Source: Nannocystis exedens
Lineage (GTDB): Bacteria > Myxococcota_A > Polyangia > Nannocystales > Nannocystaceae
DNA length: 64,000 nt
NCBI RefSeq assembly: GCF_002343915.1
Contig: NZ_NETK01000001.1
Location: 7,454,001 to 7,518,000, forward strand
Direction: 5' to 3'
Below the pieces are notes generated by a model. The model was not told the DNA's origin. It was given only the letters and a program-made list of their open reading frames with translations, and ran no database searches. The position numbers were made by a program, and so were the translations under genes. Shown here one piece after another: positions 7,660 to 16,352 of the stretch; the first letter of the stretch is position 1, and each line of letters starts with the position of its first letter.

Positions 7660-9785
7660 TGCGGCACCAGCCAGGCGTCGAAGTCCGCGTGGTAGCTGCC
7701 CCCCTCGACCATGTTGTCCGCGCGATACAGGTCGAAGTTCGCCGGCAATTCCGGATAGTCGGGGTGGGAGAATCCACGCACCTCCCACACGGTGTGCAGG
7801 TTCTGGTGCCAGCCGAAGTCGAACGGGACGACCCCGGCCGGGAACACCGGGTTCTCGATGCGCAGCCAGGCGAAGATGCACTCGCCGTCCTGGGGGTCCG
7901 TTTCGTCGCCGCCGCTGCACGCGTCGTGGATCTGCGTGAACGCGGGCGAGCGCTCGCCGGTGAAGGTCACGTCGCGGAGAACGAGCGCCGATTCGGGCAC
8001 GAACGTGTAATCGACGACCCCGACGTTGTCCATCGTCGCGCCATCGATGCGTGGGACGTCTTCCTGGTTGATGCCCTTGATGCCGAACCCGAGCTCGGCA
8101 TTGTCGATCGCGACGAGATCCTGGTACGAGACGCTGTTGCCGTAGGCCCCGTGGAGGATGCCGTGGGCTCCGTTCGACCACGCGCTGGCGGTGTAGGGCG
8201 TGTCGTTGCGCGTGTTATTTTGCCAGTTCGAGATGCCGTTGCCGGCATTGTTGTGCGCGACGACTCCTTCGAAGCGGTCGGCCGGATCCATGCCGGAGCC
8301 CGTCTCCGACCAGTGGAACGCGGCCACGTTGCCGAAAGTGCCATAGTTGTAGGCAGTGCCGGTGACGACACAGTCCAGCGTGTCTCCGCCGCCGGCGAAG
8401 ATCGCGATGGCTCCGCCGATCGCAGCACAACCCTCGGCGCGGTTCGGCACGGCCACCCGCGCGGCGAGCACGTGGGTCAAGTCGTTGTCGCGCGGCTCGA
8501 AATTCTCGCGCTCGGTGCAGCGCAGGCCGCAGGCGCTGTTGTCGTAGGTGCGCGCCACGGCGGTCTCCTGCGTGTCGTAGACGACGACGTCGGTCACCTC
8601 GATGCCGTTGCTGTGCTCGATGGCGATGCCGTCCTTACCGCTGGCCCAGATCGCGGTGTGCCGCACGAACGAGGTCCCCGAGGCATCCGCCTGCTGATGG
8701 AACCGCAGCGGCGACCTGCGGGCCGGCTCGTCGGCGGCGGTGCAGTCGCGAAGCGGTCCGAGCCAGCGCAGCTCGACGCTGTCCAGCTGCGCGACGCCCT
8801 CCTCCCCGACGATCACGTGGGCGTGGGCGGAGCCGTCGAACGAACGCACGACGACGTTGCGCGTGAGGTTGGCCGCCTCGCCGCGGCGCACACAATCCGC
8901 GCAGCCCGCGTGCTCGAAGGCGGTCGCGCTCGCCAAGGTCACCTCGGTGCCGTTCACCGACGCGATCGTGGCCTCGTCGAACTGATCGGCGAAGTCGGCC
9001 TCGGCGATCTCGGCCGTCGGCGTCAGCAGCACGCGATCGCCGGGCTGCCATCCCGTGGCATCCTCCACCGACAGGGTCGGATCGCCCGGCGCGGTGCCGT
9101 CGGTCAGCTTCGACCAGGACTGCTTGAGGGCGCCGGCCGCAGAGAACACACCACGCCCCATCACCCACAGGCCCACGTCCGTGTCGAGGATCTCGAGCGG
9201 CGTGTCGACGGGCGGCGTGAATTCCTCGCCCCCGAACACCGTGCTTGGCGTGCCGACGTAGTCGTCGTCGTGCATGCCGGCGAACACGAGCTCGGCCACG
9301 ACGTCGGCCGGAAGCCGGTCGTCCTCCGTGCCGAGATCGAGCCGGCCCCACACGATCACGTTGCCGTGCACGGTCAAGGTCGACGAGGTCGATCGCGAGG
9401 CCTTGACGGCGCCGCCCGATTCGATGGTCAAGGTCTTCGCCTCGGCGTCGCAGTCGAGCAGGACGACCTTGCCGTCGGGCACGACGACGTCGGTCTCGGC
9501 CGTGGGGATGGGTCCGCCCCACGTGGCCGCGTCGCACCACGACTCGCAGGTGAGGGCCTCACAGTCCACCGGCTCGCCGTCCGTGCCGCCCACGCTCGTG
9601 CCACCGTCGTCGGGCCCGGGCCCCGTCGGGCTCGTGTCACCGTCGTCAGGCCCGGTCGCGCCCGTACCTTCCGTCGTGTCCGTATCTCCGGTCGCGGAGC
9701 CGTCACCGGTAATGATGGGATCACCTGCGCTCGAAGCTTGGCAGGCCAGAGCGGAACCGATCAGCAAAAGAATGGTGGGACGCAC
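7656..9785 (-). CDS. G8-domain, right-handed beta-helix lipoprotein
   Basis: This 709-residue lipoprotein has a signal ending in SALAC, then a T/G/D/P-rich linker to about residue 70. A G8-type domain follows (CDAATWGGPIPTAETDVVVPDGKVVLLDC, about residues 83-112) and then a long repetitive beta-helix with many N/G/D turns (HNNAGNGISNWQNNT). G8 domains occur in CEMIP-like and other extracellular glycan-binding or glycan-degrading proteins. The start is GTG 9785, preceded by GGAGGAG at good spacing. It is first in a two-gene unit with the cytochrome lipoprotein, behind the same promoter motif as the ECF sigma gene. Confidence 0.78.
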   Translation of the reverse strand: MRPTILLLIGSALACQASSAGDPIITGDGSATGDTDTTEGTGATGPDDGDTSPTGPGPDDGGTSVGGTDGEPVDCEALTCESWCDAATWGGPIPTAETDVVVPDGKVVLLDCDAEAKTLTIESGGAVKASRSTSSTLTVHGNVIVWGRLDLGTEDDRLPADVVAELVFAGMHDDDYVGTPSTVFGGEEFTPPVDTPLEILDTDVGLWVMGRGVFSAAGALKQSWSKLTDGTAPGDPTLSVEDATGWQPGDRVLLTPTAEIAEADFADQFDEATIASVNGTEVTLASATAFEHAGCADCVRRGEAANLTRNVVVRSFDGSAHAHVIVGEEGVAQLDSVELRWLGPLRDCTAADEPARRSPLRFHQQADASGTSFVRHTAIWASGKDGIAIEHSNGIEVTDVVVYDTQETAVARTYDNSACGLRCTERENFEPRDNDLTHVLAARVAVPNRAEGCAAIGGAIAIFAGGGDTLDCVVTGTAYNYGTFGNVAAFHWSETGSGMDPADRFEGVVAHNNAGNGISNWQNNTRNDTPYTASAWSNGAHGILHGAYGNSVSYQDLVAIDNAELGFGIKGINQEDVPRIDGATMDNVGVVDYTFVPESALVLRDVTFTGERSPAFTQIHDACSGGDETDPQDGECIFAWLRIENPVFPAGVVPFDFGWHQNLHTVWEVRGFSHPDYPELPANFDLYRADNMVEGGSYHADFDAWLVPQ

Positions 9786-9802
9786 GTCAACTCCTCCGGA
9801 CC

Positions 9803-9835
9803 GTCAAGTGTCCCGACCGGCCCACCGCGGCTCAA
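9803..9835 (-). promoter_or_regulatory. Predicted ECF-sigma promoter of the G8/cytochrome operon
   Basis: Read on the minus strand this is TTGAGCCG-N14-GGACACTTGAC, ending 17 bp before the GTG start at 9785. The same two blocks with the same 14-bp spacer precede the ECF sigma gene at 12769-12801. Identical blocks with unrelated spacers are what a bipartite -35/-10 promoter looks like. The assignment to the neighbouring sigma factor is inference. Confidence 0.7.
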
Positions 9836-9846
9836 CGATCACGCGA

Positions 9847-10845
9847 TCACGGGAGCACGATCTCGACCCCCAAGACACCGATGCCGAAGGGTCGCCCCCA
9901 GTCTGCAACCGTGCGACCGGCGAAGCGCACGAACGGTCGAGGCACGAGCGCCCCGATGTGGCCGTCGAGCCGGAGACGAACGCGCGGGTGCACCGCGACG
10001 GCCAGACCGAACCGGGCCGCGAACGCGGCGGACGCCACCACGTCGGTGGCGTCGCCGTACGCCGGTGCGGCCGAGCCTCGCATGCGCAGGAAGGCGGGAC
10101 CGATCCCAACGCCTGCGTCGGGTTGCCAGCGTGCGCTCGGGCGCACGAACGACACGTGCACCCCGGCGAGCACGAGCGCGGTGTGGATCCGCGCGGTGCC
10201 CTCGGGGCCGCTCGCCACGGTGCCCACGGTCGGTGCGAGGGCCTGGATCGCGAGCCCCAGGTGCCGATGCGGCATCCAGCGCAGCCCGAGCAGGGCATGA
10301 AGCGACGGGCCGAGGCCGCCGGGGCTACCGGCCACCGCCGGAGCGAGATGGATGAAGAAGCGCGGGGCCGCGGGGCGTGGCGGCGATGTCGGCGATGGCG
10401 TGGATGGCGTGAAGGGAGGCGGGCTGACCACGGGCGCCTCTTGCGGCTCGCGCAGGCTGGCCCGCAAGAGCTCGATCGCACGCATGGCCACGATGCGGGC
10501 GTCCTCCTCCGTCTGTGGCTGTGGAATCGCGACGCGGTGCCGCACCGACTTGCCGGCGACACGATCGACGATGTGGATCTCGAGCGCCTCGTTCTCGACC
10601 ACTCGGATCGCGGCGACAGCTCCGAGGTCGTCGGCCCAGAGCTCGTCGTCGCCCTCCGCGGGAGCCTCCGGGGCCAGCACCTCGAAACCGAGGGCGGACA
10701 GCTCGGCGCGAAGCTGACGGACGATCGCCTCGTCGTCGGCATCGCCGACCACCGCGATGCGATCGCTTGCACCGCCCGGCGCGGGCCCGGTGCCCAGCAG
10801 CGATGCGACGAGCGCGAAGGTGGCGAGCGGCACCGACAGGCTCAA
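9847..10845 (-). CDS. Predicted outer-membrane beta-barrel-like protein, third gene of the ECF operon
   Basis: The N-terminus of this 332-residue protein is a signal peptide (LSLSVPLATFALVASLLG). A domain with GDADDEAIVRQLRAELSALGFEV follows, resembling small periplasmic domains. After a Pro-rich linker, residues about 190-332 are made of alternating, Gly-rich strands that end in a hydrophobic residue and Pro (VEIVLP), as expected for an outer-membrane barrel. TTG 10845 overlaps the TGA of the FecR/TPR gene; GTG 10833 is an alternative start. Genes of this kind often follow sigma/FecR-TPR pairs in myxobacteria. The role is unknown. Confidence 0.65.
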   Translation of the reverse strand: MSLSVPLATFALVASLLGTGPAPGGASDRIAVVGDADDEAIVRQLRAELSALGFEVLAPEAPAEGDDELWADDLGAVAAIRVVENEALEIHIVDRVAGKSVRHRVAIPQPQTEEDARIVAMRAIELLRASLREPQEAPVVSPPPFTPSTPSPTSPPRPAAPRFFIHLAPAVAGSPGGLGPSLHALLGLRWMPHRHLGLAIQALAPTVGTVASGPEGTARIHTALVLAGVHVSFVRPSARWQPDAGVGIGPAFLRMRGSAAPAYGDATDVVASAAFAARFGLAVAVHPRVRLRLDGHIGALVPRPFVRFAGRTVADWGRPFGIGVLGVEIVLP

Positions 10846-12122
10846 GGCGCACCGAGCCGGTGCGCGAGATCGGCGTGTGGACCCTCGGGATGGCGCGCGA
10901 GATATCGTCGTGCGGTCGCCTGCGCTTCGCTCGCCCGGCCCGCGCGCTCCTGCGACTCCATCAGGCGCCCGAGTGCCTCCTTCGCGAGCGGGCCCTCGGG
11001 ATGCTCGTCGAGGTAGGTCGAGAACCAGTGGGCGGCGCGATCGTAGTCGGCCGCGAGATCGAAGGCGATGCGGCCGAGCATGTACCCGGCCGTGCCGGCC
11101 TCCGGCGCGTCGGGAAATCGCCGGCGCAGCTCGGTGAGCGCCTTCTGGGCTCGCCCGGAGTTGCGCGCGAAGCGAGCCGTGTCGGCCAGACGCAGGAGGT
11201 CCGCGGCCGGCAAGGTGCTCACGAGGTCGGCAAATCCGATGCGTTCGGCTTCGGTGAGGGCATCGCGATAGCGGCCGAGCTGCGCGAGCTGTTGCCACGA
11301 GGGTTCGGCGGCGGCCTCGGGGGGAGCCGTCGGCGTCGGCGCGATCGATCGGGCGGCCTCGGGCTTGGCCGACCGAGTGGTGCGCCGCGGCGGTTCGAGC
11401 TCGGGCGGCGAAGCCTCGGATACGGTGGGGAGCACGGCGGTGGGCACGGAAGGGCTCGGCGCGGGCTGGGAGGTCGGGACGGCGGCGGTGTCGTGCAGAT
11501 CCATGCGCAACGATTGCCCCGTCTCGAGGGCATGGGTCTCCCCCGCCATCGGACCGAGCACGGTGATTCCACCCTGCTTTACCTGGACCTCGAAGCTCGC
11601 TTCTTCCGGCCGCCAAGCGATCGTGAACGAGGACGTCGCACAGCTCACGGTGAACGGCCCGGCGCTCACCTGCCAGGGGGTCGCGAGATCGACGGGGACG
11701 GTGACCGTCGCCGTGCCGGACACGAGGGCGACACGCGCCTCGTCGGCATCGGCCCGCTCGACGCGTGCGCGCCCCCCGGGATGCAGGCGAAGCTCGCCGC
11801 CGCTGGCGAACTCGATCACGAGCTCCTCGTCGGCCGGTGCGGTGACGTACGCGCCCATCATCGCCACCGGATCGGCCGCAGGCTCGCCCGCGACCACGGC
11901 GGATCCGTCCTCGCGGCTGCGCAACAACACCAGCGCGAGCACACAGACCGCGGCCGCGGTGGCCACGAACGCGGCCAGGAAGGGGCGGCTCGAGCGACGC
12001 GGTGCATCGAGGGCGGCCAGCACGTCGGCGAGCCTGGCCTTCGGCAGTGCCGCGCGCCCGTGATCCTGCATCCGCGCCATGGCGACGCCCAACCGCTCGA
12101 GTGGGGTCTCTGGATCGGTCAT
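10842..12122 (-). CDS. FecR-like anti-sigma/TPR membrane protein
   Basis: The protein has 426 residues. A cytoplasmic N-terminus (about 45 residues) leads into one membrane segment (FLAAFVATAAAVCVLALVLL), then a FecR-like domain (VIEFASGGELRLHPGGRARV...VALVSGTATVTVP). A Pro-rich linker follows, then C-terminal TPRs (ALTELRRRFPDAPEAGTAGYMLGRIAFDLAADYDRAAHWF, SQERAGRASEAQATARRYLARHPEGPHA). FecR-type proteins relay envelope signals to ECF sigma factors. Its ATG overlaps the sigma stop codon by 4 bp (ATGA), and its TGA overlaps the next start. It is predicted to control the sigma factor encoded just upstream. Confidence 0.82.
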   Translation of the reverse strand: MTDPETPLERLGVAMARMQDHGRAALPKARLADVLAALDAPRRSSRPFLAAFVATAAAVCVLALVLLRSREDGSAVVAGEPAADPVAMMGAYVTAPADEELVIEFASGGELRLHPGGRARVERADADEARVALVSGTATVTVPVDLATPWQVSAGPFTVSCATSSFTIAWRPEEASFEVQVKQGGITVLGPMAGETHALETGQSLRMDLHDTAAVPTSQPAPSPSVPTAVLPTVSEASPPELEPPRRTTRSAKPEAARSIAPTPTAPPEAAAEPSWQQLAQLGRYRDALTEAERIGFADLVSTLPAADLLRLADTARFARNSGRAQKALTELRRRFPDAPEAGTAGYMLGRIAFDLAADYDRAAHWFSTYLDEHPEGPLAKEALGRLMESQERAGRASEAQATARRYLARHPEGPHADLAHRLGAP

Positions 12123-12754
12123 CCGTCCCCTCCTTGCAGCCACGAGCTCAACGTGGCGTCGCGGGCCGCCAGCCGCTGGATGCGACCCTGGGCGCGGGCG
12201 AGTCGGCGCTTGATCGTGGCGAGGGAGGTGTCGCAGGCCTCCGCGATCTCGCGCAGCTCCATCTCTTCGAGGTACCGCAGCGAGAACGCGATGCGTTCGT
12301 CGACGGGCAGCCGATGCAAGAGCCGCAACGCCCCCGCGGCCGCGTGGGCCAGCTCGGGCGACGCGTCGTCGGCCTGTGGCTCCGGCAGTTCCTCCGGCGC
12401 GATCGATCGCAGCCACCATCGCGCCCGCCGACGCCGAATGCAACCGCGGGCCGTGAACACGGCGATCCGGGTCGTCCATCCGCGCAGCTTGTCGGGTCCA
12501 CCGCGAAAGTCCCCGATGCCCCGCAGCGCGCGGAGGAACACCTCCTGCACGAGGTCGGGGATCTCCGCATCGACCCCGAGCACGCGCACGAGCACCCGCT
12601 CGACGTGATCGGCGTGGCGCTCGAAGAAGGCCGCCGCGGCGCCACGGTGGCCGCTCCGCAGCGCGTGCAGAAAGGCCTCGTCCTCTTCGAGGAAGCGAGC
12701 CGTGGAGAGCAGCGTGCCCGTGGCGACGCCGCTACGTCGTGCGTGCGCGGTCAA
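12119..12754 (-). CDS. ECF-type RNA polymerase sigma factor
   Basis: This 211-residue protein has sigma region 2 (AAAAFFERHADHVERVLVRVLG...IPDLVQEVFLRALRGIGDFR...LRGWTTRIAVFTARGCIRR) and region 4 (LPVDERIAFSLRYLEEMELREIAEACDTSLATIKRRLARAQGRIQ), with no region 1.1 or 3. It directs RNA polymerase to specific promoters. TTG 12754 is the only plausible start before region 2. The conserved promoter motif ends only 14 bp upstream of it, so the 5' leader would be very short. It heads a coupled operon with the FecR/TPR and outer-membrane-like genes and is probably autoregulated. Confidence 0.88.
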   Translation of the reverse strand: MTAHARRSGVATGTLLSTARFLEEDEAFLHALRSGHRGAAAAFFERHADHVERVLVRVLGVDAEIPDLVQEVFLRALRGIGDFRGGPDKLRGWTTRIAVFTARGCIRRRRARWWLRSIAPEELPEPQADDASPELAHAAAGALRLLHRLPVDERIAFSLRYLEEMELREIAEACDTSLATIKRRLARAQGRIQRLAARDATLSSWLQGGDG

Positions 12755-12768
12755 TGGAGGTGCCCAGG

Positions 12769-12801
12769 GTCAAGTGTCCGCGCGGCGCCGGCACGGCTCA
12801 A
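12769..12801 (-). promoter_or_regulatory. Predicted autoregulatory ECF promoter
   Basis: On the minus strand: TTGAGCCG-N14-GGACACTTGAC, matching in blocks and spacing the element at 9803-9835. It lies directly before the sigma gene. A conserved pair in front of the sigma operon and of a second operon is typical of an ECF sigma factor and its target. Confidence 0.7.
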
Positions 12802-12904
12802 ATATCTTGGGGCGTCGGAGCGGAGCGGCGGCGAGCTACGGAGACGGGGCGTGGGTGGGTGCTCGGGACCCCACCGGGGCCCGCGGATGTGGCGCTCGAC
12901 GGTT

Positions 12905-13927
12905 TCAGAACGGGCGGGTGACGCAGGTGCAGTCGCCGTCCGGGCCGAGGCAGGCGAGCGGCGGGGGCGGTGAGCTGGGCGAGGACAGCGTCGAATGCGG
13001 CCTGCGGCAGCGCGGGGCTGTCGACGATGTCGAGGTGAGCGAGGTCGACGAGCCGCAGGCTGCCAGAGGTGAGCGCCTCGAGGCCGCTCAAGGAGGTCAG
13101 CTCCGGCAGCGTGGTGAGCTCGATCTCCCCGGACGTGATGGCGCCGAGCGGGGCGATCGAATCGAGACGGGGAGGTCGAACAGGCTGACGTCGACGCGGG
13201 CGGCGTCCACGAGCGGGAGGGCGGCCAGCGGGCCGAGGTCGGTGAATTGCGGGATGCGGTGGAGCTCGAGCGCGAGCGTGTCACCGGCGAGCCCCCAGAC
13301 CGCGAGCTCGGAGATGTCGGTGAGCGAGGAATTGTTGGCCAGCTCGAGCCGTTCGATGCCGGCGAAGTCGGCCGCGAATGTGGGCAGTGCGGCGATACCG
13401 AGGTTGCGGAGGCGAATCGAGGGCGCCCGGCGCAGCCCGGACAGCGGCGAGAGATCGGCGACGTGCGGGAGGTCGATCAGCTCGATCTCGCCGACCTCGC
13501 GCAGGCAGGCGAGGGTCGACAGATCGGGGATGTCGGTGCCCCAGATCCGGAGTCGGCCGTCGACCCGGGTCAGGTTCGCCAAGGTGGCGACGATCGCAGG
13601 GTCGGTGTTCCCGGGGATGGTGAGGTCGCCGCGCACGCGGGTCAGGCAGCGGAAGTGGGACTCGACCATCCCGGGGATCAGGAACGAGTCGTACTCCCAG
13701 GTGTGCTCGCACGGCGGGCCGCACCGCGAGGGCGGGCCCGAGGCGGTGGTGCCCGAGGTCGTCGGGGTGGTGCTCTCGGGGGTGGTCGATGGGGTCGGCG
13801 TGGGCGAATCACCCGAGGTGCCGGCCATGGTGGTGGGGTCGTGGCCGGTCGTCGCGTCGCTGTCGCTGTTCGCGGTGGAGGGGCCGCGGGCGGCGACGAG
13901 GAGGACGGCGAGGGCGAGCCGGCGCAC
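12905..13927 (-). pseudogene. Frameshifted LRR-like exported protein
   Basis: The gene starts at ATG 13927 with a hydrophobic signal and a T/S/P linker. It continues as short leucine-rich-like units (LANLTRVDGRLRIWGTDIPDLSTLACL, VGEIELIDLPHVADLSPLSGL). The frame shifts near 13163: the continuation IAPLGAITSGEIELTTLPELTSLSGLEAL is in another frame. It shifts back near 12965, giving the natural end CLGPDGDCTCVTRPF at 12905. The two shifts compensate exactly. The signal reads LLVAARGP where related lipoproteins have LLVAACGP, so the lipobox cysteine is lost. Both could mean real decay, or indels in C-rich runs plus a substitution. Confidence 0.7.
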
Positions 13928-13957
13928 GTCGCCACGTTATCGCAGGCGACGACGTAC

Positions 13958-14110
13958 TCAGGCGCGCTCCACCAGCGCGAGGTGCTCGTAGGGCAACGCG
14001 GTTCGGCGCACAGGCCGAGGGGCGCGTGCAGCCCGGCGAGGCCGTCCTCGGCCTTGCCGAGGCGGCCGCGGCGTGCCAGAGCGACGCTCTCGAGCGCGCC
14101 CTGCAGAACG
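13958..14110 (-). pseudogene. Possible gene remnant (TPR-like C-terminus)
   Basis: Two adjacent frames give LARRGRLGKAEDGLAGLHAPLGLCAEP and then YEHLALVERA-stop, which together resemble the last helices of a TPR protein. They are joined only if one frameshift is allowed. The evidence is weak; it may be chance. Confidence 0.22.
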
Positions 14111-14135
14111 AGGCGAGCGCCGCGCGGCGCTCCGC

Positions 14136-14927
14136 CTACTTCGCGGCGACGGAGGAGAGCGCGATGTCCGTGATCTCGGCCGGCACGTAGACGTCGAACT
14201 TGACCTTCCCGCCGTCCAGGAAATCCTTGCGCGGAGTGAATTCCCAGACCTCGCCCTTGCCCGAGTCTCCCTTGACGACGACGAACCCGCGCATGAACCC
14301 TTGATCGTAGTTGACCAACTGGTCGCCGTGCCACTCGCTGCCCGACTTGCGGCCCCAGTCGTCGTACAGCAGCACCACGTCGACGACGGGCTTCTTGGTG
14401 TGGCTCGCGGCGTAGTCGGAGAAGATCCGCTTGAGCTGCTTCGCGTCCTTGGCCTTGTAGACGTCCTTCGGCAGGCGGACCGCGGCGGCGAGCGCCTCGT
14501 CGAGCTCCGCGTACTTCGCCTCGACGGCCTTCCACTCCGGCGTCTCGAGGTCTTCGGCCTTGCGCATCGACTTGTGCGACCAGGCGGACTTGTACTGCTT
14601 GACGAACTCATGGCTCGGGTACGGCGACGTGAGCTCCAGCAGAAAGTCCTCGCTCTGACAGCACGCCGGCAGCTGCTGCTGCAGCTTATCGACGTCGTCG
14701 ATCAGCGGCTGGTAGTACGCGCGCCGCTCCTCGGCGGGGTCGGCGGGCGGGGTCGCGGTGGGCTTGTCCGACGCGCCCGCCGCGGCGACCTCGGCCTCCG
14801 GCGAGGCAGCCGACGATTCGTCCGCCTTCTTCTTGAACAGCGAATTGCTGTCCAGCTTCAGGCCGCCCGCGCAGCCCGCTCCGAGCCCGAGTGACAGGGA
14901 TGCAAAAACGACGATGATCTTGTTCAT
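14136..14927 (-). CDS. Predicted lipoprotein of unknown function
   Basis: The protein has 263 residues. The signal peptide ends in GLGAGC (lipobox Cys near residue 19), then an A/E/S-rich linker. The mature part is mixed alpha/beta with charged helices (FVKQYKSAWSHKSMRKAEDLETPEWKAVEAKYAELDEALAA) and a beta-rich end (EVWEFTPRKDFLDGGKVKFDVYVPAEITDIALSSVAAK). I do not recognise the family. A GAAGG-like ribosome site precedes ATG 14927. Two perfect inverted repeats at 14950-14998 lie directly upstream and may regulate it. Confidence 0.7.
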   Translation of the reverse strand: MNKIIVVFASLSLGLGAGCAGGLKLDSNSLFKKKADESSAASPEAEVAAAGASDKPTATPPADPAEERRAYYQPLIDDVDKLQQQLPACCQSEDFLLELTSPYPSHEFVKQYKSAWSHKSMRKAEDLETPEWKAVEAKYAELDEALAAAVRLPKDVYKAKDAKQLKRIFSDYAASHTKKPVVDVVLLYDDWGRKSGSEWHGDQLVNYDQGFMRGFVVVKGDSGKGEVWEFTPRKDFLDGGKVKFDVYVPAEITDIALSSVAAK

Positions 14928-14949
14928 GTGTTCGACCTTCAGACAAAGC

Positions 14950-14998
14950 GGGCACGACGCTGTGCCCTCGAGCGTTGCAGTTCACGCGCGCGTGAACT
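14950..14998. promoter_or_regulatory. Two perfect palindromes upstream of the 14927 lipoprotein
   Basis: GGGCAC-GACGCT-GTGCCC spans 14950-14967 and the 20-bp palindrome AGTTCACGCGCGCGTGAACT spans 14979-14998. They lie 23 and 52 bp upstream of the start codon, in the place expected for operators or a structured leader. Confidence 0.5.
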
Positions 14999-15429
14999 CT
15001 GCCGGCGACGATCGCCGCGCCATCGGGCGACGACGGGTGCGCGCAGGGAGTGGGCCGCCGTGAAGCAGTGTCATGATGCGCACCATCGCGGCCGTCTTGG
15101 CGCGCATCACCTCGTCCGCGCCGGTGTCGTCGAGAGTTCCTCTCGGCGTCCGTCGCGGCGTTGCCGGTGTCTCGGTGAGCTGTACGTTGCCGCAGACGGA
15201 GTTGGCCGTGAATGTCACCGCATGGATGACGAGCCCGCCTCCGGCAGCGATGGCCAACGTTACGATCCCGTTTGCATGCGCGCTCCTCCCTGGGCCGGGC
15301 GCGATCGCCCAGGCCGACAAGGAGACGGGAACCGTCGCGGGTTTTTGCGATTTTTTTGAGCGTGCCGTCCGGTCGCTTCTTGCACCATGCGCGCGAGACC
15401 CGTCAGCGCCGCGGCGGGTCTGAGCGCGG
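14999..15429. other. Intergenic region without a supported gene
   Basis: No gene is supported. A minus-strand stretch (about 15260-15090) reads VTLAIAAGGGLVIHAVTFTANSVCGNVQLTE, which has beta-strand character and may be a trace of an exported protein. It has no start or signal. A T-rich run (about 15338-15359) is the most AT-rich point. Confidence 0.3.
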
Positions 15430-16349
15430 CCTCCGGGCGGCCCCCGGGCAGCGCTTCCCGTCGATGGATGCCCTGCTCGGCGCCGGTGAGCGGGTCGTGG
15501 CCGGTGAGGTGGAGGAAGTCGTCGGCCAGCATGCACTCGCCGAACGGGCGCGAACGATTGCCTCCGTTCGCGTTGTTGCCGTCGAGCTCGGGCACGCGGC
15601 CGCCCCCTGCAATGGAGCCGCCCATGCCGTCGGGACCGTAGTCGACGCCGTACTCGCTGCCGCTCGGCGCGCAGTCATCCGGCTGCGTCAGCGCGCCGTG
15701 CTCGACCCAGCGATCCGCATACGCGAGCACGACGTCGCCGTTCACCGGCCAGTTCGCCTGCAAAGCCGGCATGATCCGCATCAAGAGCGCGGTGTACTGC
15801 GTCGGCTTCGCCGTGTTGTCCTGATACCAGCCGCCGGGCTCGAAGCCGCCGTCGATGGAATGGTACGGATCGCGGATCGTCCGCGTCGACTGATCACCGA
15901 AGTCGTTCCAGTACGCCGCCTCGTCGCCGGTCGGCTGGCCCCACAGCGCGACGCCGCCTTCGCCCGCGTAGTAGCTCGCGCTCTCGAAGAAGCGCTCCTC
16001 GTCGATTGCCGCGAGATCGGCGAGTATCTCCGCGTCGGCGAGCATTCGTCGCCGCGAACACGTACGCGTGCAGCTTGCCGCCGCCGTTGCCTCCGCCGCC
16101 GCGGAACAGGCTCGCGCCCTGCCGGTCGACGCCTCACACGTCGATGCCGTGCTGCACGTAGCCGACGAGCACGGGCATCTTCGTCGCGAGATCCTGCTCG
16201 GGCGTGCACGGCGGTGCGTCGCAGACGTCGGCCAGGAGCAGCCACCCATGCATTACGGTCGCACCGAGGCCATCCTGTCCGTCCGGACGGCCGCCCTCCA
16301 CGCCGCTTACGAGGCCCCACCCCGAGCGCTTCGTCCGCGGCCGGCCCAC
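15430..16349 (-). pseudogene. Decayed exported-protein gene (frameshift plus stop)
   Basis: An upstream part, 16349-16134, reads VMHGWLLLADVCDAPPCTPEQDLATKMPVLVGYVQHGIDV and ends at a stop codon. The same frame continues past it with GVDRQGASLFRGGGGNGGGKLHAYVFAAT. After a frameshift near 16050, the product continues as ADAEILADLAAIDEERFFESASYYAGEGGVALWG...YWNDFGDQSTRTIRDPYHSIDGG...LMRIMPALQANWPVNGDVVLAYADRWVEHG to about 15430. The pattern (QHGID, GGGK, VFAAT) recalls large secreted carbohydrate-active proteins, but I cannot name the family. Confidence 0.6.
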
Positions 16350-16352
16350 GCC

